Origin: Apoderus coryli
Taxonomy: Eukaryota > Arthropoda > Insecta > Coleoptera > Attelabidae
Assembly (NCBI GenBank): GCA_911728435.2
Contig: OU452199.1
Coordinates: 9,186,860-9,250,859, forward strand
Reading direction: 5' to 3'
DNA: 64,000 nt
Below the pieces are notes generated by a model. It made no database searches, was not told the origin of the DNA, and saw nothing but the letters and a program-made list of their open reading frames with translations. Each line of letters starts with the position of its first letter. Within the stretch, counting starts at the first letter, position 1. Below, piece by piece: positions 46,879 to 57,640 of the stretch. Position numbers and translations under genes: made by a program.

Positions 46879-47984
46879 TGGGTGGCCAAAATAGAGGTAT
46901 CATTGGAATTCTGCTGCCGTTTTTTTTCTAGGTACTTGTAATTTTTATTCGAAATTTTTATTTTCCGAATCTAAATACATTCTGGTTAGTTGTTATTATG
47001 GAACGTTACAAGAAGTAACAACGTGTTTTTATTATTAAAACATTTTCTGAAAATGGCAAAAGTTCAAGTTGTAATTACGAAATTTAGAACAAAATTCGGT
47101 AGAGAAAATGCTCCAACAAATCTTGCCATAAAGCTGATGGTGGAGAAATTTGAAGAAACTAGATCCGTTCATGACAACAGAAAAAGAATTTATCAACGTA
47201 GTGGTCGTTTACCCGTGAATATAGCAGCTGTGAGCAGAAGTGTTGAAGAAGATCCAAAAATATCCATTCGTCATCGTTCGCAGCAATTAAACATCAAAGG
47301 ATCCACATTATTCAACATTTTCCATCGTGATCTCCATTTAAAGGCTTATAAGATCCAGCTGATCCAATAATTAAAAGCAGCTGACCACGCATTACGTCAG
47401 AAATTCACCCATTTCCAGCTCAATGGCTACGTCAACATGCAGAATTGTCGCATTTGGGGCGAAGAGGATCCAAGAGTTACGGTTTGGTGTAGTTTGTGGT
47501 CCAGAGGAATTGTCGGACCATATTTTTTGGCGGAAAATTGATGATTTAGACGTAGAGAATATGTGGTTTCAACAGGATGGTGCCATTTGTCACACAGCAA
47601 GAGAAACAATGGATCTTTTGAAAGAAAAGTAAGAAAATTGCATTATTTCTCATAGAGGAGGAGTAAATTGGCTACCGCAATCCTGCGATTCGATACCTTT
47701 AGATTTTTTGTGGGGTTTTTGGAAATGGAAGAAGTGTACAGCAATAATCCCACAACAGTTCACGAGCTTAAAATCAACATTATCGAGCAGGTATCAACCA
47801 TTGACAACAATTTATTGCAAAAGATTGCAAGCCTACCGAGCCAGTAAGGAGGGTCACTTAACCGACATAATTTTTCATTTTTAACCGGAATCTAGTTGTA
47901 ATAAACTGAAATAAACATATTATTAATATCTGAAAAAGTCATATTTTTATTAAAATGAAAATGATATCTCAATTTTGGACATCC
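46879..47984 (+). mobile_element. Mariner-like element, decayed
   Basis: The left end TTGGGTGGCCAAAATAGAGG follows TA, and the right end on the minus strand is TGGATGTCCAAAATTGAGA, also next to TA. Both are followed by TATCATT. The interior is a + strand transposase pseudogene. Confidence 0.75.
46990..47890 (+). pseudogene. Mariner-like transposase, broken
   Basis: The N-terminal frame 46990-47370 has an HTH region: 'TKFGRENAPTNLAIKLMVEKFEETRSVHDNRK' and 'VEEDPKISIRHRSQQLNIKGSTLFNIFHRDLHLKAYKIQL', then a stop. The segment carrying the first catalytic Asp is missing or unreadable between 47400 and 47420. 'DPRVTVWCSLWSRGIVGPYF' (47465-47525) is followed by 'ENMWFQQDGAICHTARETMDLL' (second Asp, frame 47423-47632), then a decayed 'WLPQSCDSIPLDFLWG' third block near 47670-47720. 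Multiple frameshifts and the lost first block make it inactive. Confidence 0.8.
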
Positions 47985-47989
47985 ATAAG

Positions 47990-49490
47990 AGATTGCTTAT
48001 AGTAGGACTCACAATCTAATTACACTACTAGGGTACAAGAAGAAATCCAATAGGGATTCCAGTGGACTGTGTCAGTTTTAAACATTTGCACATTTATGCT
48101 ATCACTCTCAATATTTCAATAGCTGCTCTACAAGCTAGCTAATCAACATTGGCTTCTTTTTGGATCCGACCCAATACTTTTGAAGGTGCAATAACTCCAA
48201 CAGGGAGTTTTTCGGACACATATTTGTAGATAAATATTCACTCATTTAAAAATATGTTTGTAACAATAGTTTTTTTCTTTCGTAAAAACACGCACTTTTA
48301 TGTTGATATATAATGATTTGTTTCTATATTTAAATGTAGATATATGAGATTATGTATTATTTATGGAAATTTATTTTTCCATATAGAGTTGCATGTCGTT
48401 TATCGTACATCAAATGACGTTCGTCTTTTTATTTTTGTACTAATATTATGCGATTTATAAATAACCTATAACTACTTTAGGTGCCTCTATTTTATTACCA
48501 TTGTGCTCTATTTTAGTGCAAAACTTTACAAAAGTTGGTAAGAGTTATGTATAAAATAAAAGTAATCCAAAGCAATTATTCATTTTGAATAATGGTTTTC
48601 AATAGTGATAGGGTTATCCTTTTATTGCTAAGAGAGGCTATAGACGGTTTGCACAGTCAGTGTATACCTATGGCCGCTACAAAACCTGCCAAGCGATGAT
48701 TCATAACCCCGAAATCCAGAAGTTGCTCCCAAGGATAATTTCACATCATCTGGATGTCCAAACCAAAGGTAAAAGAACTCAACTTCTGCTGGGTTAATTA
48801 AAAAATATTTAAATTCCTCGAATTAGAGCGAATATGTGCGACAATATTCGAGACAATATCAGTTATTTCTGGGATATAACAAACATAATATTTCTAAGGC
48901 AATGCGGACATCATAATTCTCTATGGCGATGGGTTTTATTCCATTTTATTGTGTATATGTTTGGATTATGGTCGCCTAAAAAATATATATATTTTGATAA
49001 CGCATCGCTGGACAAATAGCTCCGTCGATTTCACCACTCTAACCAAAATGGAAACACTTTGTCTTAATACATCCGATATATATCTATAACTTAGGACCTC
49101 TGATTTATTGAGTTGGAAAATTGAACGTCACCTGCAGAGGTATTGGTCATATAATACACCCACAAAAAAATAAATAAAAAAAACATATATAAGGAGAAAT
49201 ATACAGCAAGAGGCGTTAAAGTTATAAGGTCGTTTAGGTTTATGGCGGGCCCTACGGAAAATTTACACTTTATTGCTTTGGACTAAGCCAGACGTGAAAC
49301 GGCTGTTGAAAACTAGTACGTGAGATTTAAGACTTTCAGGGCAGTTAGAAAATCATAACTTTTATATCGCAAGGCAGGAAAAGTATTACTTCAATTAATA
49401 TAAATATGTATAAATTTAGAAAGAATGATTTAAATAAGTAATTAAATCAAATTTCAATATATTTTATAGATTTGTAACACATTTTTACGG
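47990..49490. other. No gene recognised
   Basis: AT-rich. The stretch 48630-48780 is less AT-rich but encodes nothing I recognise. Confidence 0.4.
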
Positions 49491-49497
49491 AAGCGCC

Positions 49498-50189
49498 GAA
49501 GGCTGAAAGCATTTTTTTTCCTATGTCAGACGTTTGAGAAAAAAAGCCAAACGTTTGAGAAAAAAAATTAAACGTTTGCGAAACAAAGTTAAACGTTTGA
49601 GATATAAAAAGTCAAAGGACTTAGCTTTAGTGCATGGTGCCACATTTTTTTTCACCAACATTATTTTCTTCAATATTTTATGGTAATACAAATACTACCC
49701 CTACATCAGATTGTGTGGAAGAAGAAGAGCAAATTAACTAAACTGATTCAGACTATCTTGAGTGGTTTATTTGGGAAAATCACGGGCACCCAAAAAATAA
49801 TCGTCAATATCATTTCCTAAAAGAAAAAATATCGTGTAGATACATACAATTCAGAAAATTAATTACCTATCTAAAACCACATGGTACTTGGAGTACGGAG
49901 TACGACCTACCTAAAATAGTACCCAAGAAAACCACTCAAGATAGTTTGATTCAGATTGGGGACGCCGGATCTTTACTAAGCAAAACCACTCAGGAATGTC
50001 TGAATGAGTTAATATTAACAGTCTCCTTGATGTTTAACATTGTATCTCAAACATTTGACTTTTTTCATAAACGTTTGACATTTTTTCTCAAACGTTCGAC
50101 ATTTTTTCTCAAACGTTTGACTTTTTTTTGCAAACGTTCGACTTTTTTCTTAAACGTTTGACATAGAAAAAAAAATGCTTTGAGCCTTC
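49498..50189. mobile_element. Foldback-type element with tandem-repeat TIRs
   Basis: The ends match as inverted repeats: GAAGGCTGAAAGCATTTTTT from 49498 and, on the minus strand, GAAGGCTCAAAGCATTTTTT from 50189. Both then continue through CTATGTC into tandem copies of a 21-bp motif AAACGTTTGAGAAAAAAAGTC. About four copies are on the left (49528-49620) and six on the right (50045-50162). An inner pair of 17-bp inverted repeats (ACTATCTTGAGTGGTTT, 49752-49768 and 49929-49945) nests inside. The central part is open in one plus-strand frame for about 100 codons (from 49739, 'TDSDYLEWFIWENHGHPKNN') with no known domain; it then runs into the right TIR, where the repeat encodes a FFLKRSTFFLKR-like periodic peptide. 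Confidence 0.75.
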
Positions 50190-50399
50190 AGCATATATAA
50201 AACAATTAGGAAAAAGATTATCCCTATTAATTTTGGTATAAATGTTATAAATAAAACAAATTAAAAAAAAATCCCGATGGCAGCCAGTCGAAAAAGTAGT
50301 TTTTCGATTTTAATATTTTTATGAACTTCGGGGATTATATTGGTAGTTTTAATACCTAATTTCAGAGACTAAAATGGTACTTTTAATCCATAGGTAATT

Positions 50400-51835
50400 T
50401 CAGGAAAAAAAGTTTCCATAAACATTCGTCCGGAAATGCATTGTTTCCAAGATACAAGGTGTTAAAGTTATTTTTTAAATAGCGTTTTTTTTAATTGAGT
50501 TAAATATCTCCCTACTGATTTCTTTTAAATTTGGCAGCGTTTTTGCTAGAAATAGGCAGCTTATATGGCCCTAACTAGATCGAAATTATTAAGTCTAGTG
50601 GCGTTAGGGGGCAACTTATAACAATTTTCGACGAGAAGTTTGTTAGTTTTCATCAATAATTATTTAATTTTACGTGCGTTTTGTGTAGAAACTTACATAA
50701 GAAGCATTCCTCATAGAAGAAGGCGTACATTCCGGCGTCAGCAGTAGGGATCAATAATAGGGGTCACGCGCCAACTCTTAAGTTATGGGTTCGTCATTGG
50801 CCTCAGAATGGTTCTGTACAAAATTTGAAGAAGCCTGGACGTCGAAGAACAGTTCGTACACCAGCAAATATTGAACGAGTTAGAATTGCGTTTACGAGAA
50901 GTCCTAAAAGGTCTCCTAATCGACAAACCCTTATCCTAGGCATATCGAAGGGAAACTTAGACCGAATTCTTCAAAGGGATTTAAAATTTTATTCCTATAA
51001 ATACCAAATAACACAGCACCTTAGCAATCAAGATGAACAAGCCAGGTTAGCATTTTGTCAAGAGTTTTTGGATTTACATTAAGGAGCAATTCACAGTCTC
51101 CTAATGACTGACGTGACGAAGCAAATTTTTATTTGAACGGCATGATCAATAAACAGAATTTTAAATACTGGTCAAATGAAATTCCTTGTGAAATCTTTAC
51201 ACAGAACCTCCATCATCCAAAAGTTGTTGTATGGTGTGGAGTAGGAACTTTTGGTATTATTGGCAATTATTTTTTTGAGAATGAAAATAACCGCGTGGTA
51301 ACAGTAACATCCGAGCGCTACGTTAATATGCTAGAGACATTTCTCATTCCAGAATGAAATAGACGAGGATTACTAAATAATGCCTTACTATTCCAATCAG
51401 ATGGGGCAACAGCTCACACCGCCGGACACTCATTGAGGGTCCTGCGAGAAATGAATAATGGCCGACTCATTTCTCGATTCGGAGATTTGCCTTGGCCGTC
51501 GAGGTCCCCAGACTTAACGGCATCCGATTTTTTTCTGTGGGAATATTTAAAAGCCAAAGTGTTTGCGAGTCGTCCAGGTACAATCGAGGAATTGAAAGTC
51601 AAAATTTGTGAAGAAGTTGAAGGAACAGACGAAGCTTTCTAATGCCGCGTAATGAACCACTTTTTATCCAATATTGAAAAATGTATTGAAGTTGGTGGAG
51701 GTCATTTAGAAGACTTGATTTTTAAAATTTAGAATTAAATTAGCCAAATATTTATAAGTTTGTTTTGTTAATTTAAAAAAAAATAAATTCAAATATTAAA
51801 ATGGGTAGTCTATTATGAGGAACCCTGTATAAGCG
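50400..51835 (+). mobile_element. Mariner-like element, decayed
   Basis: The right end near 51795-51830 reads, on the minus strand, CAGGGTTCCTCATAATAGAC, a typical mariner-like terminus. I cannot pair it with a left TIR, so the left limit is approximate and set by the non-coding leader before the transposase frame. Confidence 0.65.
50700..51650 (+). pseudogene. Mariner-like transposase, broken
   Basis: The HTH part 50825-51082 includes 'KKPGRRRTVRTPANIERVRIAFTRSPKRSPNRQTLILGISKGNLDRIL' and 'DEQARLAFCQEFLDLH', then a stop. The first-Asp segment after it is unreadable. 51133-51357 gives 'NFKYWSNEIPCEIFTQNLHHPKVVVWCGV'. After a stop, 'LLFQSDGATAHTAGHSLRVL' (second Asp, about 51385-51445) and 'LPWPSRSPDLTASDFFLWEYLKAKVF' (third Asp, about 51490-51560) are in good order. 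Stops at 51080 and 51355 and the lost first block inactivate it. Confidence 0.85.
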
Positions 51836-51839
51836 TTTG

Positions 51840-53535
51840 TTATTTTGTGTAAAATTGGTATGATACATGGCGCCTATTCCTAACTGAATGAACGAAAATA
51901 TTACAAGAGAATCCGCATAAATTCGCCCCACAAAGAAAATTATATTTTGTGAACTAGACATGACACACAGAGATAATGGTGTGCATGAATGATTTCAGTA
52001 GTCATTTCTGTTTCAGGTTTATTTATAACTTGATTTTGAAAATTTAAGCGATAAAAACCGCTTGCAGTGTTGACATTGAGAACAGTGTAGTGCATATTGT
52101 CGAATATTTATATTATGTGATATTAAAATAATGTTCCGGAGGATGGTAAAAAAAAACATGAGCTACTTTTTAATTATTTGATATGGCGATATCAAGCATT
52201 CATATCGATATGGAACTTTAAAGACTAATAGGATGCTTGATTAAGAATTTAAGCCGAAATATTATTAAAAATAAACAATTGGCGATAATTGTACAATAAT
52301 CCTTCTATACTAGCGAGTCTAAGAGAAATCTCATCCCGTAAAGTAATCGACTTCATTAAGATTGAGCTGCAGATCCACTCATTTTAAACCTACCTACCGT
52401 AACTAATATAAATAGGTACCTCTTTCTCTCAAATCCTAAGAACTTATTTGTCAGTAAGATACCTTCAAATATGTGTACTTTTACACAGTTTGTACTCTCT
52501 TTAGTCATCTGGGAGATATAAACTGAAATTATTATTTTAGTCCAAACAATATAATTTTTGGGCAACTTTATTACGAGAGTTATAAACTGAAATTATTAAT
52601 TATGTCCTAACAATATAATTTTTGGCAACTTTATTACATAAGCAACATTTATTTATTGTTTGTTTAATTTATCCAATTATATTTTTGTAGATGCAAAATA
52701 GAAGTCGTATATAACCGAATAATAACCTCTCTCTTCTAGAGAAAAGGTTTCATTTACAACTTGGTAACACTACTACTTGAATATAGATCTTTTCACGAAT
52801 TCATTTTCCTTCCTTCTTTTGTTTTCCTGTTTCATTTTGTTCTTTTCAAAAAACTTTCCTCTTTTGGAAATTCGTAATTTTTTTCGCTAAAGAGGAAAGC
52901 AAAGTTTTCACAAACTCTAGTTTCATTGCGAACACTATTTCGATAGTAAATAATCTTTAGAGTGTTGTAAGCTTAAACCTTCGTTTAATACGTTACTTCA
53001 AATATGGAATATTTTTACAAAATTGTGACCTGCCGAAGCAATAAAGTTTATTCACCAGTCTTATATTATATTTTGCTACAGTGCTCGAAAAAATAAAAGC
53101 ACGCTAATGTTCAATGACTATCCGTATAAACATCACACAATGCAGTTATTAATTGCGAACACGGCTTTTGTCACATTTGCGAAGCTCTGCTGTTTTGCTG
53201 ACGATCTCAAAGAAATGCTGTGACATCTGAATTATTTATATTCAGTATGTACCTACCGCATATCTGTTCCTGCATAGTAACAATTGCATGTCAAAACTTA
53301 CACTGAATGTTTTTCGTATTTATCCACAATAACCCTTATAGGTACTATAGTTGTCACTCTAAACAAAGGCTTTTTATTGATATTATTATTATTTAAAAAA
53401 AACTATTTTTGATGATTCTTTGTTGCGATGGTTTGTAAATAATTAATTTAAATAAATTATTAATCAAACAGTTATTAAAAACTTTACGAGGAGGTAACGA
53501 AAGAACAATTAATAAAACCTATTTATTAAAGAATG
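51840..53535. other. AT-rich sequence, no gene recognised
   Basis: A short direct duplication (ATAAACTGAAATTATTA followed by CAATATAATTTTTGG) lies at about 52518-52562 and 52583-52626. No coding content. Confidence 0.45.
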
Positions 53536-53544
53536 TAGCAAATG

Positions 53545-53830
53545 TGAAGTATTTATTTATTTATTCATTTGCCACATCATTGTATACAAGGTTTACAATT
53601 GTAGCGTGTCAAATTTTACAATAAAATACAAAAAGAAAAACAGTAAAACACACATACACTCAATCAAAATTAAAGAACACACCTATAGTACAATTATTAC
53701 AATAGACATAAGTGTATACACATCAAAAAGGATTAACAAAACAGAACAAACAATAATTCACAATATTTAAGCAGGTCTATCCTATCTACGGACTATCACT
53801 AAGTTTATACTCTTCCACAGAGTAAAAGGG
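53545..53830 (-). mobile_element. 3' end fragment of a LINE
   Basis: On the minus strand the sequence ends ATGTGGCAAATGAATAAATAAATAAATA-like at about 53545-53575, a typical LINE 3' end with polyadenylation-like repeats. Upstream (to about 53830) it is AT-rich 3' UTR without coding sequence. Confidence 0.5.
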
Positions 53831-53995
53831 GCACACTTTTTATTTTTATTTTAGTTTTTATTAATTATTATATTATAATTCAAATTCAATTCAAATTTAT
53901 TTATTTGAAAAATCCACTTAAAATATATACATGTTATTTTACTCTAAGCCGAAATAAATAAAATAAATAATAATAAAGAAACAAAGATAGTATTA

Positions 53996-54555
53996 AATGA
54001 AAATAATTTCGTGGCAAAGCGGACTAAAATGTTGGCTTTACCTACACAAGGAATTTTGTTTAATTTAGCAGGGCCCCAGTCTAATTCGATAGAAACCAGA
54101 CCGAGGCATGGGTCGACAGGTACTGACGAATTCGTTTCGCTCTTGTTATGAGCTCGTCAGAGCACCATAGTCGCTGCCCATCACAAATATCGGCCTGCAT
54201 TTAAGCACAATAGGATACACAACAGTAGACACATGTAAACACATATCATCTACATGTACATAGTAATGCATATCCCATACCATGCAGAGGCCGAACAAAC
54301 TCAATGTATAGGTAAAACCAGTCGTATAAATAGAAGTAAATATAAATAAAAATAGTATGAACACAAAACGCTAGCAGGAGACCATTTTATCCTTCTGCCA
54401 GCATCTCCCAAATATTTGGGTTTCAGCAATGCTCGGACGGTGGTCTCCAAGCGTTCTGCCGTCGATGTTTAATGCCAAATAATGAAAAATTAAGAGGATT
54501 TCATGTCCGTAAATATAATAAATGAAAATAATTTCGTGGCAAAGCGGACTAAAAT
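53996..54555 (-). repeat. Inverted 1.07-unit copy at the left of the array
   Basis: Reads as the reverse complement of the array unit, with the AAATGAAAATAATTTCGTGG block occurring twice (53996 and 54521, 525 bp apart), so slightly more than one unit is present. It joins the plus-oriented array abruptly at 54555/54556. Confidence 0.9.
54110..54179 (-). ncRNA. Type I hammerhead ribozyme, inverted copy
   Basis: Exact reverse complement of the ribozymes in the plus array. Predicted cleavage lies between 54125 and 54124 on the minus strand. Confidence 0.93.
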
Positions 54556-54661
54556 GCATGGTATGGGATATGCATTACTATGTACATGTAGATGATATGT
54601 GTTTACATGTGTCTACTGTTGTGTATCCTATTGTGCTTAAATGCAGGCCGATATTTGTGAT

Positions 54662-54731
54662 GGGCAGCGACTATGGTGCTCTGACGAGCTCATAACAAGA
54701 GCGAAACGAATTCGTCAGTACCTGTCGACCC
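54662..54731 (+). ncRNA. Type I hammerhead ribozyme, array unit 1
   Basis: Core CTGACGA (54681-54687). Stem II is GCTC/GAGC (54688-54691 with 54699-54702) around a 7-nt loop, then GAA (54703-54705). Stem III is ACG/CGT (54706-54708 with 54713-54715) closed by AATT, then C17 at 54716. Stem I pairs 54675-54680 (GGTGCT) with 54717-54722 (AGTACC); beyond an internal loop, CGAC (54668-54671) pairs with GTCG (54724-54727), and GGG pairs with CCC at the ends. All invariant hammerhead bases, the A15.1-U16.1 pair and the G10.1-C11.1 pair are present. Cleavage is predicted between 54716 and 54717. Confidence 0.95.
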
Positions 54732-55186
54732 ATGCCTCGGTCTGGTTTCTATCGAATTAGACTGGGGCCCTGCTAAATTAAACAAAATTCCTTGTGTAGG
54801 TAAAGCCAACATTTTAGTCCGCTTTGCCACGAAATTATTTTCATTTATTATATTTACGGACATGAAATCCTCTTAATTTTTCATTATTTGGCATTAAACA
54901 TCGACGGCAGAACGCTTGGAGACCACCGTCCGAGCATTGCTGAAACCCAAATATTTGGGAGATGCTGGCAGAAGGATAAAATGGTCTCCTGCTAGCGTTT
55001 TGTGTTCATACTATTTTTATTTATATTTACTTCTATTTATACGACTGGTTTTACCTATACATTGAGTTTGTTCGGCCTCTGCATGGTATGGGATATGCAT
55101 TACTATGTACATGTAGATGATATGTGTTTACATGTGTCTACTGTTGTGTATCCTATTGTGCTTAAATGCAGGCCGATATTTGTGAT

Positions 55187-55256
55187 GGGCAGCGACTATG
55201 GTGCTCTGACGAGCTCATAACAAGAGCGAAACGAATTCGTCAGTACCTGTCGACCC
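55187..55256 (+). ncRNA. Type I hammerhead ribozyme, array unit 2
   Basis: Same sequence as the unit at 54662. Predicted cleavage 55241/55242, which with unit 1 defines a 525-nt monomer 54717-55241. Confidence 0.95.
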
Positions 55257-55711
55257 ATGCCTCGGTCTGGTTTCTATCGAATTAGACTGGGGCCCTGCTA
55301 AATTAAACAAAATTCCTTGTGTAGGTAAAGCCAACATTTTAGTCCGCTTTGCCACGAAATTATTTTCATTTATTATATTTACGGACATGAAATCCTCTTA
55401 ATTTTTCATTATTTGGCATTAAACATCGACGGCAGAACGCTTGGAGACCACCGTCCGAGCATTGCTGAAACCCAAATATTTGGGAGATGCTGGCAGAAGG
55501 ATAAAATGGTCTCCTGCTAGCGTTTTGTGTTCATACTATTTTTATTTATATTTACTTCTATTTATACGACTGGTTTTACCTATACATTGAGTTTGTTCGG
55601 CCTCTGCATGGTATGGGATATGCATTACTATGTACATGTAGATGATATGTGTTTACATGTGTCTACTGTTGTGTATCCTATTGTGCTTAAATGCAGGCCG
55701 ATATTTGTGAT

Positions 55712-55781
55712 GGGCAGCGACTATGGTGCTCTGACGAGCTCATAACAAGAGCGAAACGAATTCGTCAGTACCTGTCGACCC
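55712..55781 (+). ncRNA. Type I hammerhead ribozyme, array unit 3
   Basis: Same sequence as unit 1. Predicted cleavage 55766/55767, releasing monomer 55242-55766. Confidence 0.95.
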
Positions 55782-56236
55782 ATGCCTCGGTCTGGTTTCT
55801 ATCGAATTAGACTGGGGCCCTGCTAAATTAAACAAAATTCCTTGTGTAGGTAAAGCCAACATTTTAGTCCGCTTTGCCACGAAATTATTTTCATTTATTA
55901 TATTTACGGACATGAAATCCTCTTAATTTTTCATTATTTGGCATTAAACATCGACGGCAGAACGCTTGGAGACCACCGTCCGAGCATTGCTGAAACCCAA
56001 ATATTTGGGAGATGCTGGCAGAAGGATAAAATGGTCTCCTGCTAGCGTTTTGTGTTCATACTATTTTTATTTATATTTACTTCTATTTATACGACTGGTT
56101 TTACCTATACATTGAGTTTGTTCGGCCTCTGCATGGTATGGGATATGCATTACTATGTACATGTAGATGATATGTGTTTACATGTGTCTACTGTTGTGTA
56201 TCCTATTGTGCTTAAATGCAGGCCGATATTTGTGAT

Positions 56237-56306
56237 GGGCAGCGACTATGGTGCTCTGACGAGCTCATAACAAGAGCGAAACGAATTCGTCAGTACCTGT
56301 CGACCC
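56237..56306 (+). ncRNA. Type I hammerhead ribozyme, array unit 4
   Basis: Same sequence as unit 1. Predicted cleavage 56291/56292, releasing monomer 55767-56291. The partial unit downstream ends at 56449. Confidence 0.95.
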
Positions 56307-56549
56307 ATGCCTCGGTCTGGTTTCTATCGAATTAGACTGGGGCCCTGCTAAATTAAACAAAATTCCTTGTGTAGGTAAAGCCAACATTTTAGTCCGCTTT
56401 GCCACGAAATTATTTTCATTTATTATATTTACGGACATGAAATCCTCTTAAAGATAGTATTATATGTGATTTTACTAAGCGGTGCCTGAGGATGCAAAAA
56501 CTTGGAAAAGTTTGTCCGCTTCCTCCAAACACCACCAGACAATTAATTA

Positions 56550-57640
56550 ATTAATTATTAAGTTACATATTCGTATATAATTAGGCAAAGCATCGTACAG
56601 ACCAATCTGCAATGAATTCCTTTCGCACTTCCTGAGTCTAAAGCGTGGCGGGCGCAAAGAGTCTCGGTAACCCATCGGATAGCGAGGGTGTGTATCGCAT
56701 GCCTTACTCTGTGAATCTCAATAACTTTATGATAAATATATAAGCAAGGTAGGGTCATAACACCCAACTTGATACATATACGCATACAATGGTCCCTAAA
56801 ACCAGCACCGTCCCAAATTCGAACCACGTTTGTTTATTTTATATAAGAAAATGGTAGAAGCAGCGACGCACAACAACACCCCATATGTAATGTTAGAATG
56901 GAAAAGCGAAATATATACCAACAGTAATGTTTCTCGCGACAAACACTGCTTTAATCTCCGAATAACAAAAATGCTTGTTGATAATTTTCTGCTCAGTTCA
57001 GATATGTGCTGATTCCAGTCAAGCGAATCATCCACCGTGATTCCCAACACCTTAGCTGAACTGTCATCAGTCACACTGTGGTTACTCGAAAACAGCAAAT
57101 ATTGTGTCTTATTAGTATTAAGTTTTAGATTGTTGCTCGACAACCAAGTTTCAATCCATCTTTCACTTTCCCGAATGTCGTTTTTTAATACCTCCAAACT
57201 TTTAGTCTTGTTTATTATGGTTACGTCATCCGCAAAAAAGAAACCTCTAGCAGGGCTCACAGGATGATAGAAATCGTTGATGTACAGGATAAACACCAGT
57301 CTCCATTAATGTCATGTTTCTTTCTGTTGCAGAGATACGACCTAAGGAGCTGCCAAGGAGCACCTCTAATGCCATATCTATTAAGTTTCTCAAGCAATAG
57401 ATCGTGAGAAACACAATTCAAGGCTTTGCTCAAGTCGCAAATGGTGATCTCGTGGAGGCTGCTCCACGAGATCACCACTCTCGAAACCCTGCACAACATG
57501 TTCTACCGCTTTAGCCACAGCCCGTATTGTGGAATGCTCTCGTCTGAAGCCATACTGGCGATGGCGTTCACACAGTATGATATTATCTTCCAAAAATGAA
57601 TATAGTCTCACCTTCAACCTTCAAGAGAGAAGTTTAGCAC
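56550..57640 (-). pseudogene. Non-LTR reverse transcriptase, broken
   Basis: Frames in order on the minus strand: 57390-57617 ('YSFLEDNIILCERHRQYGFRREHSTIRAVAKAVEHVVQGFESGDLVE'), 57257-57499 ('ITICDLSKALNCVSHDLLLEKLNRYGIRGAPWQLLRSYLCNRKK', with the first catalytic Asp in CDLSKA), then a gap where the PQGS block should be, 56796-57296 ('FILYINDFYHP', 'GFFFADDVTIINKTKS' with DD, 'WLSSNNLKLNTNKTQYLLFS', 'LGITVDDSLDWNQHIS'), and 56558-56827 for the C-terminus. A perfect palindrome at 57442-57477 interrupts the region before CDLSKA and shifts frame. Confidence 0.85.
57442..57477. repeat. 16-bp perfect palindromic hairpin inside RT pseudogene
   Basis: TGGTGATCTCGTGGAG (57442-57457) is followed, after 4 nt, by its exact complement (57462-57477). 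It adds several codons to the RT and shifts the frame, like the two hairpins in the 43-kb LINE. Confidence 0.9.

Larger units (their letters stand above)
53996..56449 (+). mobile_element. Retrozyme-like insertion: 525-bp hammerhead repeats, inverted plus tandem
   Basis: The block is flanked by the 13-bp direct repeat AAAGATAGTATTA (53983-53995 and 56450-56462; the first base on the right may belong to the unit). It has two parts: 53996-54555 in minus orientation (1.07 units) and 54556-56449 in plus orientation (3.6 units). The frame shared by the units translates identically in three plus copies and the minus copy, so the copies are close to identical and the insertion is young. The inversion junction at 54555/54556 shows a 2-bp overlap (TG). 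No protein gene, LTR or poly(A) tail is seen. Confidence 0.85.
54556..56449 (+). repeat. Tandem array, 525-bp period, 3.6 units
   Basis: The landmark GCATGGTATGGG occurs at 54556, 55081, 55606 and 56131, exactly 525 bp apart. Each unit contains a hammerhead ribozyme, the palindrome CCCAAATATTTGGG and the GTCCGCTTTGCCACGAAAT block. The array stops mid-unit after CCTCTTA. The 72-codon frame repeated at 55002, 55527 and 56052 is most likely fortuitous: it is destroyed by indels in the diverged copy at 15 kb and its 3' end lies inside the ribozyme. Confidence 0.95.

Noticed and set aside
55002..56270. Repeated 72-codon frame with hydrophobic N-terminus in each 525-bp unit
   Set aside because: It is identical in each unit only because the units are nearly identical. 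In the diverged copy at 15 kb indels break it, while the ribozyme that overlaps its 3' end is conserved, so I treat the unit as non-coding.
53996..56449. Interpretation as an ordinary satellite array
   Set aside because: A 13-bp flanking duplication, partial end units, an inverted leading unit and location inside a LINE 3' UTR indicate a single insertion event instead of local amplification.
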